64,000 bases of DNA from Alkalihalobacillus sp. CinArs1 (GCF_947387515.1 NZ_CANDOB010000001.1:186001-250000), one strand, 5' to 3'. Counted from the first letter of the stretch, positions 27,151 through 37,897 are shown. The notes: generated by a model not told the origin, from the letters alone. A program made the numbers and translations.

Positions 27151-28429
27151 GACCATTACGATCTTCTTTATAAATATTGATGCCTGCTTCTTCAAGCATC
27201 CATTCTATGTGAACCCCATAACCAGATGTTGAGTCATTTACAAACACGTGCGTTACTGCTCCGATAACTTTCCCGTCTTGAATAATCGGGCTTCCACTCA
27301 TTCCTTGTACAATGCCACCGGTTTCCTTTAACAATTCAGGATCAGTAACTTTTATGACCATTCCTTTAGTAGCAGGAAACTTCTGTGGAATAGAGCTAAC
27401 CACTTCAACATCGTATGCTTTTACTTCGCTACCTTTCACAACAGTCAGGATTTTAGCCGGTCCTTCTTTCACCTGATGTGATAATGCGATCGGCATCGGT
27501 CTATCGTACATGCCATTCTTAACTTGATTGTTCATTTCACCAAAGATACCGAATGGACTGTTACGAGTTATCGTTCCTAACTTATGATCGGTATTTGAAA
27601 ATCTGGCTAGTTTTTCACCAGGATGCCCATTGCTCCCTTTTTCAATCGAAGTAACTGAAGAGCTATAGATCTCACCATGATGCACAACGATCGGTTTCTT
27701 TGTGTCCATGTCCGATATTACATGACCTAGAGCACCGTATTTCTTACTGTCTGGATGATAGAACGTTAAGGTACCTACTCCTGCAGCAGAATCTCTAATA
27801 TAAAGTCCGATTCGATACTTTGAGTCCGATTTGTCCTTAACAGGAACCAATTTTTTGTTTAGTTCCTTATTTTCACGTACAATCGTTACTTTTAAAGCAT
27901 TACCATCTTGTCCAACTTTTTTTACAATCGTTCCTATGTCACTCATTTTTTGGACGGATTGACCATTGATTTTCGTAATGATATCTCCCACTTGAATATC
28001 AGCTACTTCGCCGGGGGAACGGTCTCCTTTAGTTGTATGAATAAGGTGATGCCCTACAACGAGTACACCACGGGTATTCAGCTTCACACCTATCGATTGT
28101 CCACCAGGTATTACTTTAAAATCAGGAAGGACTTTAACACCTACTTGCTTGATAGGAAACGTACCTACTGTAAAATCAAGTATATCTGAACCACTGCTTA
28201 CACCTTTAACTGTAATCTGATCTGAATTTTTGTTAACACTAATCACGTCAGGATTTTTTACAGTTGAAGCGGTGGTCATAACAGATGAGATGTCAGTTTG
28301 ATCTCCTTCAAACAAAACGATTTCATCTGGAATCGAAAGAAATAATTGAACTGGATTTGAAAATCCAAAAGCAATTATTAAACCAAGGAGAACTGCACCA
28401 ATCACTTTTCTAATTATCTGTGTCTTCAA
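27134..28429 (-). CDS. spoIVB: SpoIVB serine peptidase (S55), sigma-K checkpoint signal
   Basis: A 431-residue forespore-secreted peptidase that releases pro-sigma-K processing by cleaving SpoIVFA. It has one N-terminal transmembrane/signal helix ([14 protein letters not shown]), a PDZ domain (about 115-190) and the S55 catalytic domain. The histidine is in [11 protein letters not shown] and the nucleophile serine in [13 protein letters not shown]. The TTG at 28429 follows GAGGAG by nine bases and gives the family length (426 in B. subtilis). The frame stays open a further 123 bases through the recN terminator, and that region was excluded. Confidence 0.94.
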   Translation of the reverse strand: MKTQIIRKVIGAVLLGLIIAFGFSNPVQLFLSIPDEIVLFEGDQTDISSVMTTASTVKNPDVISVNKNSDQITVKGVSSGSDILDFTVGTFPIKQVGVKVLPDFKVIPGGQSIGVKLNTRGVLVVGHHLIHTTKGDRSPGEVADIQVGDIITKINGQSVQKMSDIGTIVKKVGQDGNALKVTIVRENKELNKKLVPVKDKSDSKYRIGLYIRDSAAGVGTLTFYHPDSKKYGALGHVISDMDTKKPIVVHHGEIYSSSVTSIEKGSNGHPGEKLARFSNTDHKLGTITRNSPFGIFGEMNNQVKNGMYDRPMPIALSHQVKEGPAKILTVVKGSEVKAYDVEVVSSIPQKFPATKGMVIKVTDPELLKETGGIVQGMSGSPIIQDGKVIGAVTHVFVNDSTSGYGVHIEWMLEEAGINIYKEDRNGQRTAS

Positions 28430-28496
28430 ACCTTCACTCTCCTCGCTCTTGCCCACACCTCCAACATGGCTGTACTTATAATTTTGCCTTACCAGA

Positions 28497-28511
28497 CGGT
28501 TATTATAACCG
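28497..28511. repeat. 15-base palindrome upstream of spoIVB
   Basis: CGGTTAT-T-ATAACCG, perfect seven-base arms, between the recN terminator and the spoIVB start. It may be part of the forespore promoter region or an operator; no known site was recognised. Confidence 0.5.
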
Positions 28512-28553
28512 ATAAAAATGAAAATGCTATCCTTAGTTGGATAGCATTTCATC
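28511..28553 (-). terminator. Intrinsic terminator of recN
   Basis: Minus-strand AAATGCTATCC pairs with GGATAGCATTT, then TTCATTTTTATC. It begins directly after the recN stop. Confidence 0.85.
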
Positions 28554-30242
28554 TTATGTTTTTATTTGATCAGCCTGCAATAATAATTCTTTTGCATGCT
28601 TCTTCGTTAATTCAGTCATCTCAGCACCTGAAATCATTCTTCCAAGTTCTTCTACCTTTTCATCAGTGCTTAATTTTCCAACGCTCGTTTTCGTTCTACC
28701 TTCTCCTGTTTCCTCTTTAGAAATATATAAGTGATGATCAGCCATCGCTGCTACTTGAGGAAGGTGCGTGATGACTAAAACTTGAGAACCTGAAGAAAGA
28801 CGTTGGATTTTTTCCGCCATCGCCTGAGCAACTCGTCCACTTACACCAGTATCGACTTCATCAAATATGATGGATGTGATTCCCTGATGTTTTGAAAAAA
28901 TCGATTTGAGAGCTAGCATGATCCTCGATAATTCTCCACCTGAAGCGGTCTTCGAAAGTTGTTTTAAAGGCTCACCTGGGTTCGTTGATATCATGAAGTC
29001 GATGTCATCTTTACCAGACATGTGGAACTCCTGTTTTCCAGTCACATTAAAGTTGATAGCAAATTCTGTCTTCTCCATATATAGATCTTGTAATTCTTCA
29101 TGAATAGCGCTAACAAGTTTGTCGGCAATTTGCTTCCGAAGCTTTGTTAAGTTATCAGCCTCAACCCTTAAATCCGCCGTTATGTCAGCTAAACCATTTT
29201 CAAGCTCTACAATTCGGTCTTCACTGTGAGTTAATTTATCGACTTCATCTTCGATCGAAGCAGCGTACTCTAGGATTTCTTCGACAGACTCACCGTACTT
29301 TCTCTTTAACCCTTGTATTTCGTTTAAACGTTCTTCAACGAAATTTAGTCTCGTCGGGTCAAATTCGAGTTGATCTCTATATGAATTAATTTTGCCTAAC
29401 GTTTCTTCTAAAAGGTAAAATTGATTTGCCACTTCTTCATGGTACTCTTTTAACTCTTCATCAAGATCTGAGACCGTTTCGAGTTGGGACATTGCTAAGC
29501 CTAACCAGTCTAGACCTTTGTTATCCCCCTGGAGTGAATGATAAACATCCTGAAGTGCACCAAACAACTTTTCAAAATTCCCTAAACGGAGCTTTTCCTC
29601 CATGAGATCTTCATCTTCATTCGGGATTAATTCCGCTTTTGTAATCTCTTCAAGCTGATATTGAATCAAATCAAGTCTCTGTGCCATTTGCTGTTCGTTT
29701 TCAGTCAAATGCTTCAGCTGTTCTCGAACTTTTTTGTAGCGGTTGTATATCCCTCGATATTCTTCCAAGGCTGGACCAATCGAACGTTCTCCAAAATTAT
29801 CAAGCAAAGAAAGATACTTATCAGGTTGCATAAGGTCTTGGTGTTCATGTTGACCATGGATATCGATCAATGATTGACCAATCTCTCGCAAGATTCCAAG
29901 CGTAACGAGCTTGCCATTCACTCGACAGATACTCTTCCCTGCACTGGATATATCTCTTCTCAACACCACCATATCATCCAATACTTCGATTCCGACATCT
30001 TCTAGCTTTTGTATCGATGGGTGGTTTTCGTCAATATGAAACAAACCCTCAATTTCTGCTTTTTTTGTGCCATATCTTACGAATTCAGCAGATCCTCGAC
30101 CACCAACCAGTAAGCCGATCGCATCGATAATAATGGATTTTCCTGCTCCGGTTTCTCCAGTAAGCACAGTTAGGCCACGGTCAAACGATACAGTTACCGC
30201 TTCAATGATCGCGAAATTGCGAATAGATAATTCGGCTAACAT
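28554..30242 (-). CDS. recN: DNA repair protein RecN
   Basis: A 562-residue SMC-like ATPase that gathers DNA ends at double-strand breaks. Walker A GETGAGKS is at about 29-36. A long coiled coil fills the middle (about 150-370). The C-terminal half has the ABC signature [13 protein letters not shown], Walker [14 protein letters not shown] and the H-loop [13 protein letters not shown]. Length is near B. subtilis RecN (576). It follows argR by 27 bases, as in many bacilli. Confidence 0.96.
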   Translation of the reverse strand: MLAELSIRNFAIIEAVTVSFDRGLTVLTGETGAGKSIIIDAIGLLVGGRGSAEFVRYGTKKAEIEGLFHIDENHPSIQKLEDVGIEVLDDMVVLRRDISSAGKSICRVNGKLVTLGILREIGQSLIDIHGQHEHQDLMQPDKYLSLLDNFGERSIGPALEEYRGIYNRYKKVREQLKHLTENEQQMAQRLDLIQYQLEEITKAELIPNEDEDLMEEKLRLGNFEKLFGALQDVYHSLQGDNKGLDWLGLAMSQLETVSDLDEELKEYHEEVANQFYLLEETLGKINSYRDQLEFDPTRLNFVEERLNEIQGLKRKYGESVEEILEYAASIEDEVDKLTHSEDRIVELENGLADITADLRVEADNLTKLRKQIADKLVSAIHEELQDLYMEKTEFAINFNVTGKQEFHMSGKDDIDFMISTNPGEPLKQLSKTASGGELSRIMLALKSIFSKHQGITSIIFDEVDTGVSGRVAQAMAEKIQRLSSGSQVLVITHLPQVAAMADHHLYISKEETGEGRTKTSVGKLSTDEKVEELGRMISGAEMTELTKKHAKELLLQADQIKT

Positions 30243-30269
30243 ATTCTCCCACCTTCAAAGATCATCATA

Positions 30270-30719
30270 TTACAACATATCGATAAAGCGTTGAGAAATC
30301 AGAGGGGCATGTTCAGGCTTCTTACAAATAATTAAGATTGTATCATCCCCACTGATATTTCCCATTATTTCTTCCCAATCTAAATTGTCGATCAATGCTC
30401 CTATAGCGTTCGCATTTCCTGGTAACGTCTTCATAACGATTAAATGATCAGCATCATCAATACTAATGAAAGCATCAGTTAACGTTCTTTTTAGTTTTTG
30501 CAGAGGATTAAATCGCTGATCGGCTGGAAGACTGTACTTATACCTACCATCAATCGTAGGTACTTTTACGAGATGGAGTTCTTTTATATCTCTTGAAACA
30601 GTCGCCTGTGTAACATTAAACCCTGCACTTTTTAAACAATAAACAAGCTCGTCCTGAGTTTCTACGTCCTGATTGGCTATTAGCTCTCGGATTTTTATAT
30701 GGCGTTGACCTTTATTCAT
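30270..30719 (-). CDS. argR: Arginine repressor ArgR/AhrC
   Basis: A 149-residue hexameric repressor/activator of arginine metabolism. The N-terminal winged helix spans about 1-70 ([33 protein letters not shown]). The C-terminal arginine-binding and oligomerisation domain contains [16 protein letters not shown] and [11 protein letters not shown]. The ATG is preceded by GGAGGG. It is probably cotranscribed with recN, but also has a plausible promoter of its own after the tlyA terminator. Confidence 0.96.
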   Translation of the reverse strand: MNKGQRHIKIRELIANQDVETQDELVYCLKSAGFNVTQATVSRDIKELHLVKVPTIDGRYKYSLPADQRFNPLQKLKRTLTDAFISIDDADHLIVMKTLPGNANAIGALIDNLDWEEIMGNISGDDTILIICKKPEHAPLISQRFIDML

Positions 30720-30761
30720 TTAAAACCCTCCAAAAAAATACACATATGTAACGTCAGCCTT

Positions 30762-30810
30762 ATTATATAGCCCTATCCTCTTTTTGTATAGGCATACATA
30801 AATATTCATT
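30762..30810 (-). promoter_or_regulatory. argR promoter with an ARG-box-like site
   Basis: Minus-strand TATACA (30785-30790), 17-base spacer, TATAAT (30762-30767). Directly upstream is AATGAATATTTATGTATG (30793-30810), with one good ARG half-site (TGAAT) and a weaker second half. This suggests autoregulation; the second half-site is poor. Confidence 0.45.
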
Positions 30811-30842
30811 TGAAACGCACGCTATTTTCGTAACCAGATCGA

Positions 30843-30871
30843 TTAAAAAAAGGATACACGTATGTATCCTT
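30843..30871 (-). terminator. Intrinsic terminator after tlyA
   Basis: Minus-strand AAGGATACA pairs with TGTATCCTT, loop TACG, then a seven-T run. Confidence 0.92.
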
Positions 30872-31677
30872 CAAAGTTGATTGTGTGCCTGATCGACTAC
30901 TTCAACTACATTTACTTCTTCTAAACCTTCATGAACCTGTTTCCATCCAAGGTGCAAAAGAAACTCAATATTCCCTTCCCCACCTGTAATAGGAGAGAAC
31001 GAAAGCCCTTTGACTTGATAACCAGATTCAGTCACAAATTCGACCATATCTTCTAATACTCTTTGGTGTACTTTTTTGTCTCGGACGATTCCTTTTTTTC
31101 CTACGTCGTCTCTTCCAGCTTCAAACTGTGGTTTGACAAGTGCGACAACTTCCCCACTCGTTTCAAAGATCGTCTTCAAGACAGGAAGGATAATTTTAAG
31201 AGAAATAAACGAGACATCGATGGAAGCAAATTCAGGTAATCCACTTGTAAAGTCATCTTTCGTACAATATCGAAAGTTTGTTCTTTCCATGACTACCACT
31301 CTGTCATCTACACGAAGTTTCCATGCCAGCTGATTGTATCCAACGTCGAGTGCATAAACTGTTGAAGCCCCGTTTTGTAAGGCACAATCTGTAAAACCAC
31401 CTGTTGAAGAACCGATATCAAGGACGACCTTATTCCTTAAATCAAGCTCAAATGTCTCGATTGCTTTCTCTAACTTGAGACCGCCTCGCCCAACATAACG
31501 GAGTGTGTCGCCTTTGACATGGAGAACAATATCATCGTTAACTTTGACTCCTGGCTTATCTAATCGCTCGGATTCAGAATACACCAAACCCGCCATAATC
31601 GCTCTCTTTGCTTTTTCTCTTGTATCGATCAGCCCTCGATTAACAAGGAGCACATCTAGTCTTTCTTTTTTTGCCAT
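30871..31677 (-). CDS. tlyA: TlyA family rRNA (cytidine-2'-O)-methyltransferase
   Basis: A 268-residue protein (B. subtilis YqxC). An N-terminal S4-like RNA-binding domain (about 1-60, RLDVLLVNRGLIDTREKAKRAIMAGLV) is joined to an FtsJ-type SAM methyltransferase with VVLDIGSSTGGFTDCAL and FASIDVSFISL. In mycobacteria TlyA methylates both 16S and 23S rRNA; the older name haemolysin A is misleading. It starts six bases after dxs ends and closes the xseA-to-tlyA gene run, followed by a strong terminator. Confidence 0.92.
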   Translation of the reverse strand: MAKKERLDVLLVNRGLIDTREKAKRAIMAGLVYSESERLDKPGVKVNDDIVLHVKGDTLRYVGRGGLKLEKAIETFELDLRNKVVLDIGSSTGGFTDCALQNGASTVYALDVGYNQLAWKLRVDDRVVVMERTNFRYCTKDDFTSGLPEFASIDVSFISLKIILPVLKTIFETSGEVVALVKPQFEAGRDDVGKKGIVRDKKVHQRVLEDMVEFVTESGYQVKGLSFSPITGGEGNIEFLLHLGWKQVHEGLEEVNVVEVVDQAHNQL

Positions 31678-31683
31678 GTTACT

Positions 31684-33576
31684 CTATGCCCTCTTTTGCT
31701 TTGCTGGTAATATTTTCTTTGCCTTTTCAGCAATATCTTCCGCAGTCAACCCAATTTCTTTCAACAGTTCTCCTACACTTCCGTGCTCAATATACGTATC
31801 AGGAATACCCATTCTCTCAATCGTTCCATGCTGGTAACCACTGTCATTTACATACTCTAAAACAGCACTTCCGAAACCACCTTGCAAAATCGATTCCTCA
31901 ACAGTAAGCATCGGGATACCTTCTTGGATAAGCTCTGACATCATTTTCTCATCAAGTGGTTTGATGAAGCGCGCATTGATGACTCTTGCTGAAATGCCTT
32001 CCTTTTCCAATTGCTCGGCTGCTTTTAATAAATCTTGTAGGGTAGGACCGAATGAAAGAAGTGCAATATCAGATCCTTCTCTTAACACTTCCCAAGAACC
32101 GATCGGTATTTCTTTTAGTTCTTTATCCATTGAAACCCCGATGCCATTTCCACGAGGGTAGCGAATTGCAATAGGACCACTATTATATTTGTATCCTGTG
32201 TAGACCATGTTCTGTAGCTCATTCTCGTCTTTCGCCATCATTAAGACCATGTTTGGTAGGTGACGAAGGAATGAGATGTCGAATACACCTTGATGAGTTT
32301 CACCGTCAGCACCGACTAGGCCAGATCTGTCTATAGCGATCAATACATTCAGGTTTTGACGGCAAACATCATGAACTAATTGGTCATATGCACGTTGTAA
32401 AAACGTAGAGTAAATAGACAGTACAGGTTTTAATTCTTGAGTAGCAAGTCCCGCAGCCATCGTTGTTGCATGCTGCTCTGCGATCCCTACATCAAACAAT
32501 CTGTCTGGAAATTGATTCTCGAATGCTTCCCACTTAGACCCAACTGTCATAGCAGGGGTAATAACTGAGATCCGATCATCTTTTTCAGCTAGTTTTCGAA
32601 CCGTTTCACTAACTACCTTGCTGTAACCAGGGGCAGCAGCTTTAGGCTTGATTTGCTCTCCAGCTTCGATTTTGTATGGACTCACACCGTGCCACGTCCC
32701 AATTTGATCGTTTTCAGCGGGGTGATAGCCTTTTCCTTTTTTAGTCAGAACGTGAACGATCACTGGTCCTTTTGTTTTCTTGGCATAGTTAATATTTTCC
32801 ATAAGAGCGTCCACGTCATGACCATCCACCGGACCGAGATACGTAAAACCTAGCTCTTCAAAAAAGATTCCAGAAACTAAAAGGTATTTCATTGCATCCT
32901 TCACACGTTCAGCTGTGGAAGCTAATGCGCCACCGAACGCGGGAATTCTCTTCAATAAGTATTCAAGTTCCTCTTTTGCTTTATGATATTTACCAGCAGT
33001 CCTCATTTTCCCAAGAACATTGTGGAGTGCACCAACGTTAGGGGCAATGGACATTTCATTATCATTCAATATGACGAGCATATCTTTTTGTTCGTGACCA
33101 ATATGGTTGAGTGCTTCTAGAGCCATTCCACCCGTTAATGCACCATCACCGATGATCGCCACGACATTTTCGTCTGTTCCTTTAATATCGCGGGCAGCCG
33201 CCATTCCCATAGCTGCAGAGAGAGAAGTCGAACTATGACCAGTTTCCCATACATCATGTTCACTTTCATTCCGTTTTGGAAACCCACAGAGTCCTTTATA
33301 TTTTCTGAGAGTATCGAATTGCGTACTTCTACCTGTCAAAATCTTATGGACGTACGCTTGATGTCCTACATCCCAAAGAAATTTATCTTTCGGACTATCA
33401 AAGATTTTGTGTAACACGATCGTGAGCTCTACGACACCAAGATTCGGTCCTAAGTGTCCCCCTGTTACGGAAAGTTTGTTAATCAAGAACTCCCTAATAT
33501 CTTCTGCTAACTCTGTCATTTGTTCAACGTTATATTTTTTTAAAAATTTCGGATTCTCGATTTTTTCCAAATCCAT
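31684..33576 (-). CDS. dxs: 1-deoxy-D-xylulose-5-phosphate synthase
   Basis: A 630-residue thiamine-diphosphate enzyme that condenses pyruvate with glyceraldehyde-3-phosphate, the first step of the MEP isoprenoid pathway. The cofactor motif [18 protein letters not shown]...ILNDN is at about 150-180. Conserved [10 protein letters not shown] and [18 protein letters not shown] lie in the second half. GGGGAGG precedes the ATG. It sits downstream of ispA in the same direction, with the OLE RNA and oapA inserted between the two isoprenoid genes. Confidence 0.96.
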   Translation of the reverse strand: MDLEKIENPKFLKKYNVEQMTELAEDIREFLINKLSVTGGHLGPNLGVVELTIVLHKIFDSPKDKFLWDVGHQAYVHKILTGRSTQFDTLRKYKGLCGFPKRNESEHDVWETGHSSTSLSAAMGMAAARDIKGTDENVVAIIGDGALTGGMALEALNHIGHEQKDMLVILNDNEMSIAPNVGALHNVLGKMRTAGKYHKAKEELEYLLKRIPAFGGALASTAERVKDAMKYLLVSGIFFEELGFTYLGPVDGHDVDALMENINYAKKTKGPVIVHVLTKKGKGYHPAENDQIGTWHGVSPYKIEAGEQIKPKAAAPGYSKVVSETVRKLAEKDDRISVITPAMTVGSKWEAFENQFPDRLFDVGIAEQHATTMAAGLATQELKPVLSIYSTFLQRAYDQLVHDVCRQNLNVLIAIDRSGLVGADGETHQGVFDISFLRHLPNMVLMMAKDENELQNMVYTGYKYNSGPIAIRYPRGNGIGVSMDKELKEIPIGSWEVLREGSDIALLSFGPTLQDLLKAAEQLEKEGISARVINARFIKPLDEKMMSELIQEGIPMLTVEESILQGGFGSAVLEYVNDSGYQHGTIERMGIPDTYIEHGSVGELLKEIGLTAEDIAEKAKKILPAKQKRA

Positions 33577-33605
33577 GGGAATGTCCTCCCCTTCTATATT
33601 TCGAT

Positions 33606-34205
33606 TTACGCTTGCTTCTTTTTCTTCTTGGACTGTTTTGCAACCATCTTGATTTTGAACGTTTTTTCAATTAAGTATAAGAATCGACCTACTTGAAAGA
33701 TGATTTGTGTAGAAAAATGAATTGCAAACGTTTTACCGAGGGCTTTTCCCCCTACAGTCAAGGCAGCGACAACACTGGTAAATACTACTGATACTATATA
33801 TTGAAACAGAGATCCTTCGTCATGTCCAAGTTGAAGTGTCAACTGAACGACAACGGCAGCTGCTGCAGTACCACTTATGATACCCGAAATGTCCCCGATC
33901 ACGTCATTACAGAAACTTGCCACGCGGTCTGCGTTTCGTGTAATGAAGATAGCATGCTTTGCTCCAGTCAGTCGTTCCGCTGCCATCGCATGGAACGGCA
34001 CTTCATTGGCAGCAGTGGAAGCTACTCCTATTGTATCAAAAAATATTCCTATAAGAACGATCAGTAAAACGACGACCATTCCGAGTGCCCAGGTTACGCC
34101 ACTCAAAACAGCTGTTGATATGATTGAAAAAATAGCCGCTAACACAAGTGTGATAACGGCAATCGCTAAACTCCAGTTTATGGACTTTGATATCGAAGCT
34201 TTCAT
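33606..34205 (-). CDS. oapA: OLE-associated membrane protein OapA
   Basis: A 199-residue integral membrane protein with about four hydrophobic segments: roughly 11-33, 35-60, 108-128 and 135-155. Between them is a conserved-looking [22 protein letters not shown] stretch, and a strongly basic tail ([10 protein letters not shown]) ends the protein. It follows a long structured noncoding region directly and precedes dxs. That is the arrangement reported for OapA, the membrane protein that binds OLE RNA in Bacillus halodurans. The basic tail could help RNA contact. AAGGAG lies seven bases before the ATG. The assignment rests mainly on context plus topology; the middle motif is also reminiscent of DUF21-type metal-transport domains. 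Confidence 0.82.
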   Translation of the reverse strand: MKASISKSINWSLAIAVITLVLAAIFSIISTAVLSGVTWALGMVVVLLIVLIGIFFDTIGVASTAANEVPFHAMAAERLTGAKHAIFITRNADRVASFCNDVIGDISGIISGTAAAAVVVQLTLQLGHDEGSLFQYIVSVVFTSVVAALTVGGKALGKTFAIHFSTQIIFQVGRFLYLIEKTFKIKMVAKQSKKKKKQA

Positions 34206-34260
34206 CTTTACTCCTTGTGAATATGAAATAAAAAGAGGTGTTCAGCATAACAGGTGAAAC

Positions 34261-34919
34261 ATGAGGAAGTTCAATTCCCTCATCCTGTCAAGTGAACAAC
34301 CTCGTCGTTATGTATCGCAGAGTGGTCACTTAAAGAGTAAAGACTGCGGCTTAGGTCCAGTAGGTTTTCCCAAACGGATACCTGAACGTCGCCGTCCAGG
34401 CGGTTTCCCTTTACATCCGTCTTAGCGTGTCACCATTGGCTAGACTGGATTACCACTTAGTCCGCACTATAATCCCCTTTAAGTGTCACTCGGAACAGTC
34501 TAGGAGTTTTCCTCAACAGTCCTGGTCAATTCCTAGCCTCTTTTGCAGAGCAGATTTCATATGGGTGGTAGAAAAAGCATGCTGGCCTAGCAACGCCTTT
34601 CCAATAAACCATAATCCCCTCTAGCTCCACTCAAGGCAGGCTACGCTGTTCAGCCGCATCCCTGGCGACTGAAACAGGTTCATACCCCATTTCATAGCTG
34701 GCGGCGTTAACCGCGCAAGCTACAAGAATAGGCCTCCGCGGAAGCAGGGTCAACGCCCACATGCCTTTGTGGATCGCCCTGCGACCTTAACTCCCAGCAT
34801 CGACCCAAGTCTGGGCGACTCAAGCCAACACCAGGAACTTCATCGATGTGCCCTATGGCGGATTTTTAGGCCCGCCTTCAGAATAGCCGGACTGACTAGA
34901 ATACTGCACCACTCAGTCT
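34261..34919 (-). ncRNA. ole: OLE (ornate, large, extremophilic) RNA
   Basis: About 660 bases between ispA and oapA hold no plausible gene but are rich in G+C-balanced, hairpin-forming sequence unlike the AT-rich spacers around. The sigma-A promoter at 34926-34954 points into it. The 5' GAGTGGT (complement of 34908-34914) can pair with the 3' ACCACTC (complement of 34320-34326), closing the whole RNA. A hairpin (34261-34283) marks the 3' side. No terminator separates it from oapA, so a longer transcript is likely. Size, location by ispA/dxs and the adjacent OapA-like gene fit OLE RNA, a membrane-associated RNA linked to stress tolerance and Mg2+ responses. Ends are estimates. Confidence 0.87.
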
Positions 34920-34925
34920 ATTTGT

Positions 34926-34954
34926 ATTATACCACAATACTTATATATTCTCAA
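34926..34954 (-). promoter_or_regulatory. Sigma-A promoter of OLE RNA
   Basis: Minus-strand TTGAGA (34949-34954), exactly 17 bases, then TATAAT (34926-34931). Transcription would begin near 34919, just after the ispA stop. It is one of the best promoter matches in the window. Confidence 0.82.
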
Positions 34955-34961
34955 TTTTGTT

Positions 34962-35843
34962 CTAATGATCTCTTTCTATAATAAATTTAGCAAGAGAACG
35001 CAACCGATCTGTACCTACCCCAACTTGTGCTAAATGCAGTAGCGCCTCATCATAGTGAGAGGCTAGTTTATTTTTTGCACCTTCCAAAGTAAGAAGCTTT
35101 GGATAGGTACTCTTTTTATTCGTTTCATCGCTTCCAGGTAACTTCCCAATCTTTTCCTGGTCACCCTCAACGTCTAAAATGTCATCGCTAATTTGAAAAG
35201 CAAGTCCTAAATGTTCTCCAAATTGTTTTAAATGAGACATTTGTTCATCAGTTGCATCTCCGATTACCGCACCCGCTAGAATCGAGTATACAAGCAGTTT
35301 TCCTGTCTTATGATGGTGGATGTATTCAAGCTCTTCAAGAGTGAGCTCTTGTTCTTCACCAGAAAGATCGGCTATCTGTCCGCCAACCATCCCGCTAGGA
35401 CCAGCAGCACGTGCCATAAGTGTTATTAACTTCACTTTCTGATCGTCTCGTAACAATGAATCGCTAATAACCTCAAAGCTCTGTGTAAGTAATGCATCTC
35501 CTGCAAGGATTGCTATAGCCTCACCAAACACTTTGTGATTAGTTGGCTTTCCCCGTCTCAAGTCATCATCATCCATAGCAGGGAGGTCATCATGGATCAG
35601 CGAATACGTATGAATCATTTCTACGGCGCTCGCAGCATGAAATGCTTTTTCTTTCGAAGCGCCAAACGCTTCTGCTGTTGCCAACATAAGAATAGGTCGA
35701 ATCCGCTTCCCTCCTGCATCTACAGAGTATAGCATCGCCTCTTTCAACTCACTCGGCATTTCTAGTTGTGAGATGAACCCATTCAACTCTCCATCGATTA
35801 ATTTCTTACATTCTTTCATGTAAGTAGTCAAATCTGACGTCAC
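34962..35843 (-). CDS. ispA: Farnesyl/geranylgeranyl-type polyprenyl diphosphate synthase
   Basis: A 293-residue class I prenyltransferase that makes farnesyl diphosphate from IPP and DMAPP. The first aspartate-rich motif is [17 protein letters not shown] and the second [16 protein letters not shown] lies near the N terminus. Length is close to B. subtilis IspA/YqiD (296). It begins with GTG at 35843, overlapping the xseB stop by four bases (GTGA). OLE RNA transcription starts about 40 bases after its stop. Confidence 0.95.
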   Translation of the reverse strand: MTSDLTTYMKECKKLIDGELNGFISQLEMPSELKEAMLYSVDAGGKRIRPILMLATAEAFGASKEKAFHAASAVEMIHTYSLIHDDLPAMDDDDLRRGKPTNHKVFGEAIAILAGDALLTQSFEVISDSLLRDDQKVKLITLMARAAGPSGMVGGQIADLSGEEQELTLEELEYIHHHKTGKLLVYSILAGAVIGDATDEQMSHLKQFGEHLGLAFQISDDILDVEGDQEKIGKLPGSDETNKKSTYPKLLTLEGAKNKLASHYDEALLHLAQVGVGTDRLRSLAKFIIERDH

Positions 35844-36088
35844 GCCTCATCCTCCTGAACCGAGAAGCGTTTAATCTCTCCATTCTCACCAACGATCTGA
35901 TCCATTTTCCCTTCGATCGACTGTAACTTATCATGACAAAGGTTCGATAAGTTCATCCCTTCTTGAAAGAGTGAAATTGCTTTTTCGAGTGGAACATTCC
36001 CTTCTTCAAGAGAGCCAACGATTTCTTCAAGTTTCTGCATCGCTTCTTCAAACGTAACGTTTTCGTATTTTTCTTCATTCTTCTCCAT
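35840..36088 (-). CDS. xseB: Exodeoxyribonuclease VII small subunit
   Basis: An 82-residue helical subunit with the family signature [35 protein letters not shown]. It pairs in several copies with XseA to degrade single-stranded DNA. The ATG at 36088 lies inside the end of xseA (14-base overlap) with GGAGGAG upstream; the next ATG upstream, nine bases earlier, is too close to that site. Overlaps on both sides indicate coupled translation. Confidence 0.93.
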   Translation of the reverse strand: MEKNEEKYENVTFEEAMQKLEEIVGSLEEGNVPLEKAISLFQEGMNLSNLCHDKLQSIEGKMDQIVGENGEIKRFSVQEDEA

Positions 36089-37433
36089 GTGAATCATTCT
36101 CCTCCAATCCCCATACGTGAGCATCTATCTTTCCATCAGTCATCTGAACCTTTATAACATCACCAGGCTCAACTTGCTTAACTGACTTCACTAACTTGTC
36201 TTCTTTGTATGCAAGGCTGTAGCCACGCTTCATGATTTTCAACGGGCTGAGTGCATCCAGCTTACCCGTTGCATGTGCAAAATCCCTTTGCTTGCCTTGA
36301 ACAACCCTAGACATCTCTTTATATAACGATGAACGTAGGTCTTCAAGTCCCTTCGCAGATTCTCTTACCAATTGCTCTGGGTGCTTTTTAAGAAGCTGTG
36401 TATGATTTCGTTCAACACGCTCTTTCGTGTAGTCGATCTGGCGTTTCATCGTCTTACGAAGCCGCTCGACTTGTAAATCAAGCTCCTGCTCTTTTTGACT
36501 TAACAATTGGTTCGGATAGCGAAAGGCATACGATCTTTGAAGGCGTAAAAGTCGTTCTTGTTCACTTTGCTTCTTTTCTTTCATGACTCTAATGAGTCTA
36601 TGTACCCTCTGTTCCAGACGTTCTTCCAGCTCTACCATGCTAGGAACTGCTAGCTCAGCTGCGCCAGTAGGAGTAGGTGCTCTTAAGTCTGAAACAAAAT
36701 CTGAAATGGTGTAATCCGTTTCATGTCCAACAGCAGAAATAACAGGGATTTTCGAAAGAGAGATGCTTCTAGCAACGTCTTCTTCATTAAAAGCCCATAG
36801 CTCTTCGATCGATCCGCCACCTCGACCCACAATTAATACGTCGATCATTTCCATCGAGTTTGCCATCTCTATCGCTCTGACGATAGAGTCTTTGGCATTC
36901 ACACCTTGAACGAGAACAGGAAAAACAGTGATTCGTGCAGAGGGATAACGACGCTTAATCGTTGTGAAGATATCTCTGATTGCAGCTCCAGTAGGAGAAG
37001 TGATGACACCTATTTCAGAAGGATATCGAGGTATCGGTTTTTTTCGATCAACTGAGAATAAACCTTCAAACTCTAACTTCTTCTTCAGTTCTTCATAAGC
37101 TAGATAAAGGTTTCCTATGCCATCAGGTTGCATCTCCCTAGCATACAATTGATACTGTCCGTATGGTTCAAAGACTGAAATCTCACCTCTGATCAATACC
37201 TTCATACCATTCTCAGGTTTAAATTTCATATGACGGTTATTGCCAGCGAACATAACGGACTGCACTCTAGATTTGTCATCTTTAACAGTAAAATATAAAT
37301 GCCCTCTACTATGCAGCTTCACATTAGAAAGTTCTCCTCTAAGCCATACATCCTGTAGTGCAGGCTCATTGTCGATCATTCTTTTCACATGCCTTGTTAG
37401 AGCAGTTACTGTAATATATCGATCTGTTACCAA
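36075..37433 (-). CDS. xseA: Exodeoxyribonuclease VII large subunit
   Basis: A 452-residue nuclease subunit. An N-terminal OB fold ([31 protein letters not shown]) is followed by the catalytic core with [32 protein letters not shown] and [14 protein letters not shown] long coiled coil is at about 265-400 and a short C-terminal strand domain ends it. TTG at 37433 is the chosen start, with AAGGAGG seven bases upstream; length then matches B. subtilis XseA (448). In B. subtilis folD sits just upstream; here it is nusB. Confidence 0.94.
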   Translation of the reverse strand: MVTDRYITVTALTRHVKRMIDNEPALQDVWLRGELSNVKLHSRGHLYFTVKDDKSRVQSVMFAGNNRHMKFKPENGMKVLIRGEISVFEPYGQYQLYAREMQPDGIGNLYLAYEELKKKLEFEGLFSVDRKKPIPRYPSEIGVITSPTGAAIRDIFTTIKRRYPSARITVFPVLVQGVNAKDSIVRAIEMANSMEMIDVLIVGRGGGSIEELWAFNEEDVARSISLSKIPVISAVGHETDYTISDFVSDLRAPTPTGAAELAVPSMVELEERLEQRVHRLIRVMKEKKQSEQERLLRLQRSYAFRYPNQLLSQKEQELDLQVERLRKTMKRQIDYTKERVERNHTQLLKKHPEQLVRESAKGLEDLRSSLYKEMSRVVQGKQRDFAHATGKLDALSPLKIMKRGYSLAYKEDKLVKSVKQVEPGDVIKVQMTDGKIDAHVWGLEENDSHGEE

Positions 37434-37461
37434 TCTTCCCCCTCCTTCCACCGCAAACTTG

Positions 37462-37848
37462 TTAAGCTTTTTGAATCATTTTAGACAAAACGCCATTAAC
37501 GAATCGTCCAGACTCATCTCCACCAAACATCTTAGCAAGTTCTACAGCTTCATTCAGACTTACATTAACTGGAATATCTTCTCTTGCAGTCATTTCATAG
37601 CAGGCCATCCTTAATACGGATCGATCCACGTTTCCAATTCTGTTAAAGTTCCAGTTAACGAGATTGGCTTTTATTTTTTCATCTATTTCCTCTAGGTTTT
37701 CAAGCGTTCCAAAGACAAGCTCAGATAAAAACTCGTCACCTTCTCCATCGCTTAATACGTGTTCCAGCGCCTCTTTCGGATCGGTGTCTGTCACATCTAT
37801 TTGAAACAACGCCTGTATGGCCTTTTCTCTTGCATGTCTTCTTTTCAT
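37462..37848 (-). CDS. nusB: Transcription antitermination factor NusB
   Basis: A 128-residue all-helical RNA-binding protein with the opening RRHAREKAIQALFQIDV, the central NWNFNRIGNVDRSVLRMACYEM and NEAVELAKMFGGDESGRFVNGVLSKM. With NusE it binds boxA of rRNA transcripts. It is the first gene of the run nusB-xseA-xseB-ispA-OLE-oapA-dxs-tlyA, after the yqhY terminator. Confidence 0.96.
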   Translation of the reverse strand: MKRRHAREKAIQALFQIDVTDTDPKEALEHVLSDGEGDEFLSELVFGTLENLEEIDEKIKANLVNWNFNRIGNVDRSVLRMACYEMTAREDIPVNVSLNEAVELAKMFGGDESGRFVNGVLSKMIQKA

Positions 37849-37897
37849 TGCTATACCCCTTTTACGCTAATATTGCTATACCAATAGATGATAGCAT

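Noticed and set aside
28430-28552. N-terminal extension of spoIVB to 28552
   Set aside because: It would translate the recN terminator; the TTG at 28429 has the ribosome-binding site and the family length.
34262-34919. RNase P, tmRNA, 6S RNA or a group II intron in the gap between ispA and dxs
   Set aside because: None of their core motifs was recognised, no reverse transcriptase is present, and the neighbours specifically match the OLE locus.
34427-34981. Short open frames within the ispA-oapA gap (for example 34427-34624 and 34769-34981 on the plus strand)
   Set aside because: They lie antisense to the OLE RNA, lack ribosome-binding sites and resemble no protein family. The structured RNA explains the sequence.
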